From positions 26,877-90,876 of the forward strand of contig NZ_VITN01000025.1 of assembly GCF_007828045.1 (NCBI RefSeq): a DNA stretch of 64,000 nucleotides, read 5' to 3'. Under the pieces are notes generated by a model that did not search any database, was not told where the DNA came from, and worked only from the letters and a program-made list of their open reading frames with translations. This document shows positions 1 through 8,277 of the stretch, one piece after another. How positions within the stretch are numbered: position 1 is the stretch's first letter; each line of letters starts with the position of its first letter. Origin of the DNA: Nitrospirillum amazonense (GTDB lineage Bacteria; Pseudomonadota; Alphaproteobacteria; Azospirillales; Azospirillaceae). Made by a program: the position numbers and the translations under genes.

Positions 1-143
1 TGCTGTTCCAATCGCTGAACGCTCTTGCTGACAGCCGATGGCGAGACGGAGAGTGCCCTTGCCGCCGCCGTATAACTGCCGAGCGAGGCGGCGCGCGCGA
101 ACGCGATCAATCCAGTCAAGCGCTCGAAATTTATTTGTGCCAT
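1..143 (-). CDS. LysR-family transcriptional regulator, N-terminal part only (runs off the window)
   Basis: The reverse strand reads from an ATG at 143 into a LysR winged helix-turn-helix: [19 protein letters not shown], then [20 protein letters not shown], then KSVQRLEQ. The [18 protein letters not shown] pattern is the recognition region of LysR HTH domains. Only about 47 residues are present because the rest lies to the left of the window. It is divergent from the SDR gene beginning near 251, the usual arrangement for a LysR protein controlling its neighbour. That regulatory link is inferred from position only. Confidence 0.85.
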   Translation of the reverse strand, partial: MAQINFERLTGLIAFARAASLGSYTAAARALSVSPSAVSKSVQRLEQ

Positions 144-250
144 AGAGGCATAAATAAACCGAAACCGGACCCAATTATCAAGGAAACTTCGCGCGGCTAC
201 CTTCTTCATCACTGGCGCCCATGGGCGCCTCCAAGGGAGGGAGCCCAGTC

Positions 251-1021
251 ATGAGCGCGAATACCGAAGTCACCGCCCCCAAGCCAATCAAGGGCATCGT
301 TTCAAGTCAGTTGGAAGGGCGCACCGTCGTCATTTTCGGCGGTACCTCGGGGATCGGCCTTTCGTCCGCGAAACAGGCGAACGCCGCCGGGGCCAAGGTG
401 ATCGTCATCGGCTTCGACCGAGCCGGCGCAGAACGAGTTGCCCAGGAAAGCGGCTTCGCCGGTTGGCGCGCGGCCGATGTCACGAAGCCGGATACCATCA
501 CCGCAGCCCTCGCCGATATCCCGCACGTCGACCACCTTGTCCTGCTTGCAGGCACATTCGTGGCCGGCAAGATCCTGGAGACTGATGTCGACCATCTACG
601 CCGGGCGTTTGATGAGCGTATCTGGGCGGCTGTCCATACGATCCGCGCTCTCGGGGACCGTCTCGCCGCCGAGGGCTCGATCACCTTCATTTCAGGCGCC
701 CTCGCCGATCGCCCGAATGCCTATGGGACGGCGGTGCTCGCCGCCGCTTCCGCAGCGATGGAGGCTCTTGCCCGAGGGCTGGTGTTGGAACTGGCCCCAC
801 GCCGTGTCAACACCCTTTCGCCCGGCACCACCGACACGCCGCTGCTGGGCCGGACCCTTGGTGACGGCCGCGACGCTTACGTGGCGGCGCTGAAGGAGAA
901 GCTGCCGCTGCATCGTCTCGGCACGCCCGACGAGGTCGGGGCCGCTGTGGTCTTCCTGATGAGCAATGGCTTCATGAACGGCGAGACGCTGCACGTGGAT
1001 GGCGGTTCGCGGCTCGTCTAA
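251..1021 (+). CDS. Atypical short-chain dehydrogenase/reductase (SDR)
   Basis: A 256-residue Rossmann-fold protein. The nucleotide-binding glycine motif GGTSGIG is at about residues 30-36, and a PGTTDTPLL segment plus a C-terminal G-TLHVDGG are as expected for SDRs. The ATG at 251 is preferred over one at 221 because AGGGAGG lies just upstream. The catalytic region is unusual: Ser148 and Tyr158 are present, but the position three residues beyond the Tyr spacer is Val162 rather than Lys, and the Ser-Tyr spacing is shorter than the canonical twelve. It therefore belongs to a divergent SDR subgroup whose reductase activity should not be assumed. It lies upstream of a SnoaL-like gene and an Old Yellow Enzyme on the same strand. 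A decayed homologue lies at 4656-4980. Confidence 0.85.
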   Translation: MSANTEVTAPKPIKGIVSSQLEGRTVVIFGGTSGIGLSSAKQANAAGAKVIVIGFDRAGAERVAQESGFAGWRAADVTKPDTITAALADIPHVDHLVLLAGTFVAGKILETDVDHLRRAFDERIWAAVHTIRALGDRLAAEGSITFISGALADRPNAYGTAVLAAASAAMEALARGLVLELAPRRVNTLSPGTTDTPLLGRTLGDGRDAYVAALKEKLPLHRLGTPDEVGAAVVFLMSNGFMNGETLHVDGGSRLV

Positions 1022-1152
1022 CGCTCTCGTCACCCGTGCTCGCGCCTCTTGGCCACGCGAACCGCGCCGCCGGCTGACGAGGAACCGCGACGCCAACCCG
1101 GGCACCCTCGTCAACATGGCCTGACCACAACTCATCACGAAAGCAGACATTC

Positions 1153-1533
1153 ATGTCCACGCAGGAACCCAACTACGACGCCCTGCTCCGTGCCAATCTC
1201 GAGCGCGTCTTCAATGAGCGGGACGCCGCAAAGCGGGCGGAGGCCATTGACGAGATATATGCCACCGATCCTGTGATGTACGAGCCGGACAACATCGTGC
1301 AGGGCTGCGCCGCTATTTCCGATATTGCAGGCAATCTGCTGGATCAGTTCGGACCCACCTTCCGCTTCACCCCCACGGGCCGCGCGGTCGGCCATCACGG
1401 GCTCGCCGTGTTGCATTGGGAGGCCGGCCCCGAAGGGGCTCCGATCACCGTTACCGGCTCCGATGCCGCGCAGATCGTCGATGGACGGATTGCACGGCTC
1501 TGGGTGCTGTTGAATACCCCGGCCGGGCAGTAA
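1153..1533 (+). CDS. SnoaL/NTF2-like fold protein
   Basis: A 126-residue protein with the sequence character of the SnoaL-like/nuclear transport factor 2 superfamily: an N-terminal helix with an ERVFNERD pattern, then YATDPVMYEPDN, a G-AAI-I helix and a beta-rich C-terminal half ending in a VDGRIARLWV strand. This matches the usual length for single-domain members, which form cone-shaped pockets and act as small-molecule isomerases, hydrolases or carriers. No specific substrate can be read from the sequence. It lies 131 bp after the SDR gene and 6 bp before the Old Yellow Enzyme gene, so co-transcription with the reductase is likely. Confidence 0.75.
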   Translation: MSTQEPNYDALLRANLERVFNERDAAKRAEAIDEIYATDPVMYEPDNIVQGCAAISDIAGNLLDQFGPTFRFTPTGRAVGHHGLAVLHWEAGPEGAPITVTGSDAAQIVDGRIARLWVLLNTPAGQ

Positions 1534-1539
1534 GGCATC

Positions 1540-2640
1540 ATGCCAACCTTGTTCGAGCCCATTCGTCTCGGTGCCCTTTGTGCACCCAATCGCATCTTTA
1601 TGGCGCCGATGACCCGGGCGCGCGGGACGCGCGAGCACATTCCGACGCCTATCATGGCCACTTATTACGCCCAACGGGCCTCGGCCGGGCTGATCATCAG
1701 CGAAGCGATCGGAATCTCCCGCGAGGGCCTTGGTTGGCCCTATGCCACAGGTCTGTGGCTGCCCGAGCAGATCGCCGGCTGGCGGCGCGTGACCGACGCG
1801 GTCCATGGAGCAGGTGGCCGGATCATCGCCCAGCTTTGGCACATGGGCCGTGTCGTCCATCCGAACTTTCTTGCCGGGGCGGAGCCGGTTTCCGCCTCGG
1901 TGACCACCGCACCTGGACATGCTCATACCTACGGTGGTCGGCAGCCCTATACGGCGGCGCGCGCCCTTCGCCTTGACGAAATCCCGAGCCTCCTCGCCGA
2001 TTTCGGGCGGGCGGCGCGCAATGCGATGGAAGCGGGATTCGATGGCGTACAACTCCACGCGTCCAACGGCTATCTGATCGACCAATTCCTGCGTGACAGC
2101 AGCAATTTCCGTGACGATGCCTATGGCGGCCCGATCTCCCACCGCATCCGCCTGCTGCGCGAAGTGACCCAGGCAGTCGCCGATGCCATCGGCGCGGACC
2201 GCACGGGGGTTCGCCTATCGCCCAACGGCGAAACCCAAGGGGTGCGCGACAGCGACCCCCTGCCGCTGTTCATCGCCGCGGCTGAAGCGCTTTCGGCGAT
2301 CGGCATAGCTCATCTCGAACTCAGGGAACCCCCGCTCGATGGGACGTTCGGCGTCGGCTACCTGGACCCGCTCGCGGCGCAACTCCGGCCCGCCTTCAAA
2401 GGACCGCTGATTCTGAACTCGGACTTCGATGCCCAGCGAGCGCAGGCCGCTTTAAATGCGGACATCGGTGACGTCGTAGCTTTCGGGCGCCCGTTCATCT
2501 CGAACCCTGATTTCCCCCGCCGGCTAGCCGAAGGTCTGCCGCTGACGCCAGGTGATCGGGAGACGTGGTTCACGCAAAGCCCGGACGGGTACATCGACTA
2601 CCCGCTTGCCGAACCACCACTGCACATGCACCGCACCTGA
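1540..2640 (+). CDS. Old Yellow Enzyme-type alkene reductase (FMN-dependent)
   Basis: A 366-residue TIM-barrel flavoprotein of the OYE/NemA class, which reduces activated C=C bonds of enones, nitro-olefins or nitrate esters with NAD(P)H. Visible hallmarks are the N-terminal LFEPIRLGALCAPNRI, APMTR, an IIAQLWHMGRV segment, the FDGVQLHASNGYLIDQFL block containing the substrate-binding HASN in place of the common HAAN/HGAH, YGG and RLSP, and near the end a VAFGRPFISNPD motif for phosphate binding. Length matches the family. It starts 6 bp after the SnoaL-like gene. With the SDR and the hydrolase nearby it suggests a detoxification or xenobiotic-response cassette. No physiological substrate can be assigned. 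Confidence 0.93.
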   Translation: MPTLFEPIRLGALCAPNRIFMAPMTRARGTREHIPTPIMATYYAQRASAGLIISEAIGISREGLGWPYATGLWLPEQIAGWRRVTDAVHGAGGRIIAQLWHMGRVVHPNFLAGAEPVSASVTTAPGHAHTYGGRQPYTAARALRLDEIPSLLADFGRAARNAMEAGFDGVQLHASNGYLIDQFLRDSSNFRDDAYGGPISHRIRLLREVTQAVADAIGADRTGVRLSPNGETQGVRDSDPLPLFIAAAEALSAIGIAHLELREPPLDGTFGVGYLDPLAAQLRPAFKGPLILNSDFDAQRAQAALNADIGDVVAFGRPFISNPDFPRRLAEGLPLTPGDRETWFTQSPDGYIDYPLAEPPLHMHRT

Positions 2641-2795
2641 AGCTCGATAACTCGGGGAAATAGAAGAATGACTGACAACCCAGCCAGCGAGGTGGCTTTC
2701 GTGGAAGGCGGTGCGTATGTCTCGGTGCAATCCAATTGCCAAACCGGCTGACCACGTGCCGGTCTGCGTGGCCTGATGATGTCAGGCCGCGAGGA

Positions 2796-2912
2796 ATGCG
2801 CTTGGCTATTGTGGCCACCCAGCATTCGCAGCCTTCGGCAAGCCGCTGGAGCACTTAACGTTCGGCGGTCGACGCTCAGTCGCTGCCTGCGCAATCTTGA
2901 GAACCCCAACCG
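2796..2912 (+). pseudogene. Relic of a LysR-type regulator N-terminus, frameshifted
   Basis: An ATG at 2796 reads MRLAIVATQHSQ. After a one-base frame change the sequence continues as SLRQAAGALNVRRSTLSR then CLRNLE, a recognisable LysR-type HTH. The reading frame is lost after that. Between here and 3166 I see no intact gene. One stretch around 3055-3130 reads like a piece of a RidA/YjgF-type protein (VRVEDGLLQMSGQI), but this is a weak resemblance. The span from 2641 to 3166 is best treated as gene debris between the reductase and the AraC gene. Confidence 0.6.
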
Positions 2913-3166
2913 GCAGCGGACTCGTCATACTTCCCGACGCCGTCCGGCCGCCCCTTCGCCATATACTTCTCCAGACCTGCGCGGCGCCGAGATCCGGCAT
3001 CGATCATGCCCCCCGTGCTCCAACGCATGGATTGCCTTTCCTTCATACGGATACGCGAACCTTGCCGCCGCCACCAGCGGCCCGGCGGTCAGGGTCGAGG
3101 ATGGGCTGCTGCAGATGTCCGGCCAAATCGAAACGCGGCCTTCACCCAGGGGTCGCCGTCGTTCCG

Positions 3167-3721
3167 TCACGCGGCTGCGAGTGCGTCGTGGGAAATAGTG
3201 TCCATGGCGTAGCGACGGCGCCAAGCGCCCGGGCTGATCCCGGTTGCACTGCGGAAGTAGCGGCAGAAATGCGACTGGTCGGCCAGCCCGCAGGCAAAGG
3301 CGATCTCGCTCAGGCTGTGTGATGTTGTCAGCATCAGTACCCGCGCGCGCTCGATCCGCGCTGCGATGACGTAGGCGTGGGGTGTCCTGCCGAAGCTAGC
3401 CTTGAAGGCACGGCAGAAATGGCTGGTGCTGAGCGAGCAAAGGCCTGCCAAGTCGCCGGTGGAGATCGCCCGGTCGAGATGCTCGTCGATATATTTTTTC
3501 ACTTTCAGCCCCTGCCACGGTGCCAGCCCGCCGCGCCGGGACAGGAGGCGCTCGCCAGGCGCCTTCATCGCGAGAAGCGCCGAGAGGCGGGCGGTGGCCT
3601 GTATCGCGGCGTCCAGATCGCGGTCCAGCGCGATCTTGATGTAATCGAGCAGCCTGCCTGCCTCCGCCGCGATGAGCTGGTCGGATCGGATCGATCTGGC
3701 GGTGGCCTGTGCAGTGAGCAT
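3167..3721 (-). CDS. AraC-family transcriptional regulator (short form)
   Basis: A 184-residue protein whose C-terminal half is a double helix-turn-helix of AraC type: KVKKYIDEHLDRAISTGDLA, SLSTSHFCRAFKASFG-TPHAYVI, then ARVLML-T-HSLSEIAFACG, ADQSHFCRYFR-ATG-SPGAWR. The N-terminal 75 residues are helical and carry no cupin sensor domain, so this is the short AraC class. The ATG at 3721 has GAGGGA upstream. It follows the alpha/beta hydrolase gene by 26 bp on the same strand, so the two probably form an operon with the hydrolase first and the regulator as likely autoregulator. The inducer is unknown. Confidence 0.9.
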   Translation of the reverse strand: MLTAQATARSIRSDQLIAAEAGRLLDYIKIALDRDLDAAIQATARLSALLAMKAPGERLLSRRGGLAPWQGLKVKKYIDEHLDRAISTGDLAGLCSLSTSHFCRAFKASFGRTPHAYVIAARIERARVLMLTTSHSLSEIAFACGLADQSHFCRYFRSATGISPGAWRRRYAMDTISHDALAAA

Positions 3722-3747
3722 GGTTCTTATCCCTCATCTCATTGCGT

Positions 3748-4575
3748 TCAGCTCCGCGCGAAAGTGAGAAGATCGGCATTTAATTTGTCCTGGTGCGTCG
3801 AAGCCAACCCGTGCGGTGCTCCCGAATAGACCTTGAGCACAGCATTCGGCACTATTTTGGCGGTCAGCACGCCCGCGTGGCCGATCGGCACGATTTGATC
3901 GTCGTCGCCATGAATCACCAACGTCGGCACGTCGATCTTCTTGAGATCCGCCGTGTAGTCCACTTCGGAAAACTCGTGGATGCAGGCATATTGGCCGACA
4001 ATCGAACCCGTCATGCCTTGGTTCCAGAAAGTCTGCTTCAGGCCGTCGTTTATCTCAGCGCCCTCGCGGTTCATGCCGAAGAACGGCACCGCCAGATCGA
4101 GGTAGAATTGCGAGCGGTTGTCGAAGACGCCCTTTCGTAGGCCGTCGAACACGGAGATGTCGAGACCGCCCGGCCATTGATCGCTCGAAGCCATGATTGG
4201 GGGCACCGCACCGACTAGAACAACCTTCGCCACTCGAAAGGTGCCGTGCCGTCCGATGTAGCGCGCTACTTCGCCGCCACCGGTCGAGTGACCAACCATC
4301 ACGGCCTTGCTTACGTCGAGCGCATTCATGACCGCAGCGAGATCGTCGGCATACGTGTCCATGTCGTTGCCGATGCCAGGTTGGTCCGAACGGCCGTGGC
4401 CACGGCGATCATGCGCGATCACGCGGAAACCGTTCTGAAGCAGGAACAGCATTTGTCCGTCCCAGGCATCCGAACAGAGCGGCCAGCCGTGTGAAAATAC
4501 GAATGGCTTTGCGCCCTTGTCCCCCCAGTCCTTATAAAAGATTTTGGTGCCGTCCCCGGCGGTCACGAAACTCAT
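3748..4575 (-). CDS. Alpha/beta hydrolase of the non-heme chloroperoxidase/esterase type
   Basis: A 275-residue alpha/beta hydrolase that starts [18 protein letters not shown]. The oxyanion-hole region is SHGWPL, the nucleophile elbow is GHSTGGGE (Ser), the acid is in HGDDDQIVP, and the catalytic His is in GAPHGL near the C-terminus. The pattern is that of cofactor-free chloroperoxidase-like esterases; the real reaction may be ester or lactone hydrolysis rather than halogenation. There is no signal peptide, so it is cytoplasmic. It is the first gene of a probable two-gene unit with the AraC regulator downstream. Confidence 0.92.
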   Translation of the reverse strand: MSFVTAGDGTKIFYKDWGDKGAKPFVFSHGWPLCSDAWDGQMLFLLQNGFRVIAHDRRGHGRSDQPGIGNDMDTYADDLAAVMNALDVSKAVMVGHSTGGGEVARYIGRHGTFRVAKVVLVGAVPPIMASSDQWPGGLDISVFDGLRKGVFDNRSQFYLDLAVPFFGMNREGAEINDGLKQTFWNQGMTGSIVGQYACIHEFSEVDYTADLKKIDVPTLVIHGDDDQIVPIGHAGVLTAKIVPNAVLKVYSGAPHGLASTHQDKLNADLLTFARS

Positions 4576-4655
4576 CGTGGGTCCTTCCTATATTGCAGAA
4601 ATGCTGAAATAGCGGCACCCTCCGGTCCCACATGCGTGATCGATTGATATTTTGA

Positions 4656-4980
4656 TGAGCGCTTTGCTAGCCGCCTTGGGCTGACTTACCGCCTAGATTC
4701 ACTCATCGAATGCTTTGCGAAGGTGGTCGCCTTCTTCGAGCGTCGACCCCGTGCCGAAGCTGCCAGTGGTCAGGAGGAGATGGTCAAAATGCGGGATATC
4801 GGCAGTCGATTGCGCGATGAGATGCCCACAAACATCCATCGCTCGCCGAGCAATCGAGATCATTTGAGTATACGGCTATTCCGCGCGAATAACGTCGAGT
4901 CTGACGTCTTTAACCTTTGCTCTCGGCGACTTTGCCCAGATTCCCCCCCAACAGGCCGATGCCCAATATGCCAGTGAAGT
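4656..4980 (-). pseudogene. Dead copy of an SDR related to the gene at 251-1021
   Basis: The reverse strand contains, in one frame, ADIPHFDHLLLTTG, SFGTGSTLEEG and DHLRKAFDE, followed by stops (E-stop-I-stop-AV). The intact SDR at 251-1021 reads ADIPHVDHLVLLAGTF, then ILETDVDHLRRAFDE, then RIWAAV, so the two are clear homologues. Farther upstream another frame gives a degraded glycine motif (TGILGIGL). At least two in-frame stops and a frame change make it non-functional. The open frame on the opposite strand here is its shadow. Confidence 0.75.
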
Positions 4981-5481
4981 GAGGGCGGCGTTTCTTCTTG
5001 AAGCCGGAAGCGAAGCAAGCGCGGCGATGAGCATCCACTCTCCAAGTCACGCGGTTGTCGAAATCCAGACGAGGTTATAATCTCAACACATGACCGATAA
5101 GGGGCGCAGGGCTCTCATCACAAATTCCATCAAGGCACAAATTATCGACTGGTGCTTTCTCGATTCGATACGTTTCAACCTACGGATTAAGGTGTCACCC
5201 GACCTCTGAACTCGACGGCGACCAACGAGGTCACGTCCCGCCGAGTTCTCTAATCTGGACTGTCAATGCCCATGTGGGTTGATTGGCCTTATGGGGAGAC
5301 ATCGCCGCCGGGCTCACGGTTCTCTTCGTGGCCGCTGAGCGCCACACCATGGCCTTGGATGGCTGGAGCGGGTCAATGTGGTGTCCGCCATTCCTTTGCC
5401 GGCGGTAGGCGCGGGAACGACCTTGCTCTGGCCTTCGTCCCGGCGGGGACGAACCCTTGTGGCTGACCTGTTCCGGGGCGG
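4981..5481. other. Gene-free stretch between the dead SDR and the IS110 remnant
   Basis: No plausible coding region on either strand: frames are short and give low-complexity translations. Base composition is less GC-rich than the core region to the right. The right part (about 5200-5481) lies just downstream of the IS110 transposase stop and may be the non-coding end of that element. I cannot identify its exact terminus. Confidence 0.5.
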
Positions 5482-5728
5482 TCAGGCGACCGCGTCTGGT
5501 TCTGGCATCCACCGGAACTCCGATCCATCGCACCACATGCTGTGCAGAATGACGGCCAGTTTGCGGGCGACGGCGACTTTGGCCTTTTTGAAGCCCGAAC
5601 GCTTGGCGATGCGCAGCCCCCAGGTCTGAAGCGCGGAGGGCTTCTTGATCCGGGTGAGGAGCACGTTGGGTCGCTTCATAGAGATGGGGCCAGACCTCCT
5701 GGTCCCCGCATTTCGAGAGTTCTCTCAG
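5482..5728 (-). pseudogene. IS110-family transposase, C-terminal remnant with a frameshift
   Basis: The reverse strand first reads [19 protein letters not shown], the ISKCGD...LYEAA motif of IS110/IS116/IS902 transposases. After a frame change near 5675 it reads [38 protein letters not shown] and [15 protein letters not shown], the typical C-terminal end of the family. The N-terminal DEDD domain is absent. The remnant runs directly into the 3' end of the aminopeptidase gene (stop at 5725), so the insertion or deletion junction lies exactly at the boundary between the accessory segment and the core genome. Confidence 0.85.
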
Positions 5729-7770
5729 ATGGGCGCCGTCGCGGTGGCCAGCCAGGCGGCGGCGTCCGCCTCCAGCTGCGGCCCCACCTTTTCCGCCACG
5801 CGGGCGTGATAGGCGTTCAGCCAAGCCTTCTCCGTCTCCGTCAGCAGCGACGGCTCGATCAGATTGCGGTCGATGGGCGCCAGGGTCAGGGTCTCGAACG
5901 CCATCATGGGATGGTCGCCGCCGGGAATGTCCGCCGCCGGCCGCACCAGCACCAGGTTCTCGATACGGATGCCGTACTGGCCCGTGCGGTAATAGCCGGG
6001 CTCGTTCGACAGGATCATGCCCGGCACCATGGCCACGGTGTTGGGCGCCTTGGCGATGCGGGCCGATTCCTCATGCACCGACAGGAAGCTGCCCACGCCA
6101 TGGCCGGTGCCGTGGTCATAGTCCAGGCCCTGGGCCCACAGGAACTGCCGGGCCAGGATGTCGATCTGCGAGCCGGTGGTGCCCTTGGGGAAGCGCAGGG
6201 TGGCTAACGCGATGTGCCCCTTCAGCACTAGGGTGAAGTGGCGCTTGGCCTCGGCCGGCGGGGTGCCGACGGCCACCGTGCGGGTGATGTCGGTGGTGCC
6301 GTCCAGGTACTGCCCACCGCTGTCGATCAGGTAGACGCTGTCCTTCTCCAGCACCCGGTTGGTCTCCGGCGCCGCGCGGTAGTGGACGATGGCGCCATTG
6401 GGCCCGGCGCCGGAAATGCTGTCGAAGCTGGTGCCCCGGAACAGCGGCTGTTCCTTGCGGAACTCGAACAGCCGGTCCGACGCCTCGATCTCCGTCAGGG
6501 TGCCGGCCGCCGCCGCACCGCTCAGCCAGTGCAGGAAACGGGTGACGGCGACGCCGTCGCGGGCATGGGCGGCGCGGGTGCCGGCGATCTCCACGGTGTT
6601 TTTGGCGGCCTTGCGGAAGACGGTGGGGTCGCGTTCCTTCACCACACGGGCGCCGGCCTCGGTCAGGCGGTCGAACACCCAGGACGCGGTCCAGACGGGA
6701 TCGACCCGCACCTTGCCGCCGGTGGCGCCAATGGCCTCCAGCGCGCCGCGCAGCTCTTCCGGCTTGCGGACGGAGACCTGATTGCCCAGGTGGACCTCCA
6801 GCCCCGGCACCAGCTTGCGGCTGTCGATGAACAGGTCGACGTCGCCGTCATTGGTCAGCAGGGCGTAGGACAGCGGCAGGGGCGTGTTGGGCACGTCGCC
6901 GCCACGGATATTCAACAGCCAGGCGATGCCGTCCGGCTGGGTCAGCACGGCCGCCAGTTCCCCATTGCGCTTCAGCTCGGCCGCGATCTCCGCCCGCTTG
7001 TCGGCGGAGGACTGGCCGGCCTGGGCCAGGGCCTGGGCTACCACCGGCCCCAGCGGGGCGGAGGGGCGGTCATGCCAGATGGCGTCCAGCGGGTTGGTCT
7101 CCACCGCCACCAGATCCGCGCCGGCGCGGCCCAAGGCCGTCTTCATGCGGTCGATCCAGCCCACGGTGTGCAGCCACGGGTCATAGCCGACACGGCCGCC
7201 CTTCCTCACGATGCCGGCGATCCAGTCGCCGTGGAAGGCCTCGGTCAGGTGATGGCGCTCATAGAGGTTGGCCGACACCTGGGCCTCGGCCTGCAGGGTG
7301 TAGCGGCCATCGACGAAGACGGCGGCGCGATCGCGCAGCACCACGGCGATACCGGCCGAGCCGGTAAAGCCCGTGATCCAGGCCAGACGCTCCGACCGGG
7401 CGGGCACGTACTCACCCTGGAATTCATCGGCGCGGGGAATGACGAACCCGTCCAAATCCATGCGCGCCAGTTCCGCGCGCAGCGCCGCCACGCGGGCGGC
7501 GATGTCGCCCACCTGCGGCGGGGGCGGCGCCTCGATCAAGGACTTCAAGGCGGCCAGCTGGGCCGCCAGTTCCTCCGGCAGGTCGCGGCCGAACAGGGAC
7601 AGGAAATGGCCCGGGTCCACATCCTCCGGCGCCGCCCGCACCCCGCGCAACAGGTCCCGCACCCCGGCCACATCACGGTCGATGCCAGCGGCCTTCAGCA
7701 AGCGGGCCAGCTCGGCATCGCCCCGGTAGGGTTCAACGGCGGGGTGCGGGGTATGATGGGTGCTATCCAC
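5725..7770 (-). CDS. pepP: Xaa-Pro aminopeptidase (aminopeptidase P, M24B), long form
   Basis: A 681-residue metallopeptidase that removes N-terminal residues preceding proline. It has two creatinase-like N-terminal domains (PRADEFQGEYVPARSERLAW, ITGFTGSAG, FVDGRYTLQA), then the pita-bread catalytic domain with metal ligands in YLIDSGGQYLDGTTDITRT, GTGHGVG, NEPGYY and IRIENL. The likely start is GTG at 7770, with GAGAGAGG about 12 bases upstream. About 90 residues precede the usual start of the family: a helical segment with RLLKAAGIDRDVAGVRDLL and FLSLFGRDLPEELAAQLAAL. This extension has no domain I recognise. The protein has no signal peptide. The 3' end abuts the IS110 remnant but the reading frame is complete. 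Confidence 0.93.
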   Translation of the reverse strand: MDSTHHTPHPAVEPYRGDAELARLLKAAGIDRDVAGVRDLLRGVRAAPEDVDPGHFLSLFGRDLPEELAAQLAALKSLIEAPPPPQVGDIAARVAALRAELARMDLDGFVIPRADEFQGEYVPARSERLAWITGFTGSAGIAVVLRDRAAVFVDGRYTLQAEAQVSANLYERHHLTEAFHGDWIAGIVRKGGRVGYDPWLHTVGWIDRMKTALGRAGADLVAVETNPLDAIWHDRPSAPLGPVVAQALAQAGQSSADKRAEIAAELKRNGELAAVLTQPDGIAWLLNIRGGDVPNTPLPLSYALLTNDGDVDLFIDSRKLVPGLEVHLGNQVSVRKPEELRGALEAIGATGGKVRVDPVWTASWVFDRLTEAGARVVKERDPTVFRKAAKNTVEIAGTRAAHARDGVAVTRFLHWLSGAAAAGTLTEIEASDRLFEFRKEQPLFRGTSFDSISGAGPNGAIVHYRAAPETNRVLEKDSVYLIDSGGQYLDGTTDITRTVAVGTPPAEAKRHFTLVLKGHIALATLRFPKGTTGSQIDILARQFLWAQGLDYDHGTGHGVGSFLSVHEESARIAKAPNTVAMVPGMILSNEPGYYRTGQYGIRIENLVLVRPAADIPGGDHPMMAFETLTLAPIDRNLIEPSLLTETEKAWLNAYHARVAEKVGPQLEADAAAWLATATAPI

Positions 7771-8203
7771 GGATAAGACGCCTCTCTCAAGGCCGCGAGG
7801 ATCGGCGGCCGATTGATTTGGGGGACGAAGCTAGGACGCGGCACGCATGCGCGCAAGGACATGCGCCCGATGGCATCCCGGATGTCGCGGGCCGTACCCG
7901 TGACCACCCTAAAGCCCCCTTGCCGCCAGTGTAGGCGAGGCTTTTGACGTCATCAAATTTTTTGGTGGGAAAGCCCTCATGCGAGGGGGAGGGAAGCGTC
8001 GCGGCGGGGACCAACGCGGGGAGAAGACCCCCGCCGCGACTTACCGGCGCCGGTCGCCCGATGCCGTATCCGTCGGGCCGTCCGTCCGGGTGGACGGCGG
8101 TGCCCGAGGCCTTTGTGATACGCCCACGCCGCCGCCCCTGTCTGCCGCGTTTACACATGCGTTACATGAATTTACAGGCCTGAAAACGCCCCCGGAAACG
8201 ACG
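7771..8203. other. Intergenic region between pepP and prmA
   Basis: About 430 bp upstream of pepP and downstream of prmA. The frames that cross it have no recognisable protein features. It should hold the pepP promoter, but I cannot point to a convincing -35/-10 pair. Confidence 0.4.
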
Positions 8204-8231
8204 AACGCCGGCCCTGGAGGGGACCGGCGTT
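8204..8231 (-). terminator. Hairpin downstream of prmA
   Basis: AACGCCGG and CCGGCGTT form a perfect 8-bp stem with a 12-base loop, 47 bp past the prmA stop. There is no strong T tract on the prmA-sense side, so intrinsic termination is plausible but not certain. Confidence 0.45.
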
Positions 8232-8277
8232 CAACACCCTGAAATTTTTGGATCCTGAGACTTTTGGACTCGGGGGC

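Noticed and set aside
4723..4977. Forward open frame of 84 codons between the hydrolase and the IS remnant
   Set aside because: It lies antisense to the SDR relic, has no recognisable protein feature and no good RBS.
7787..8158. Reverse open frame upstream of pepP
   Set aside because: Composition (Arg, Gly, Pro, Ser) is that of non-coding GC-rich DNA and nothing in it resembles a domain.
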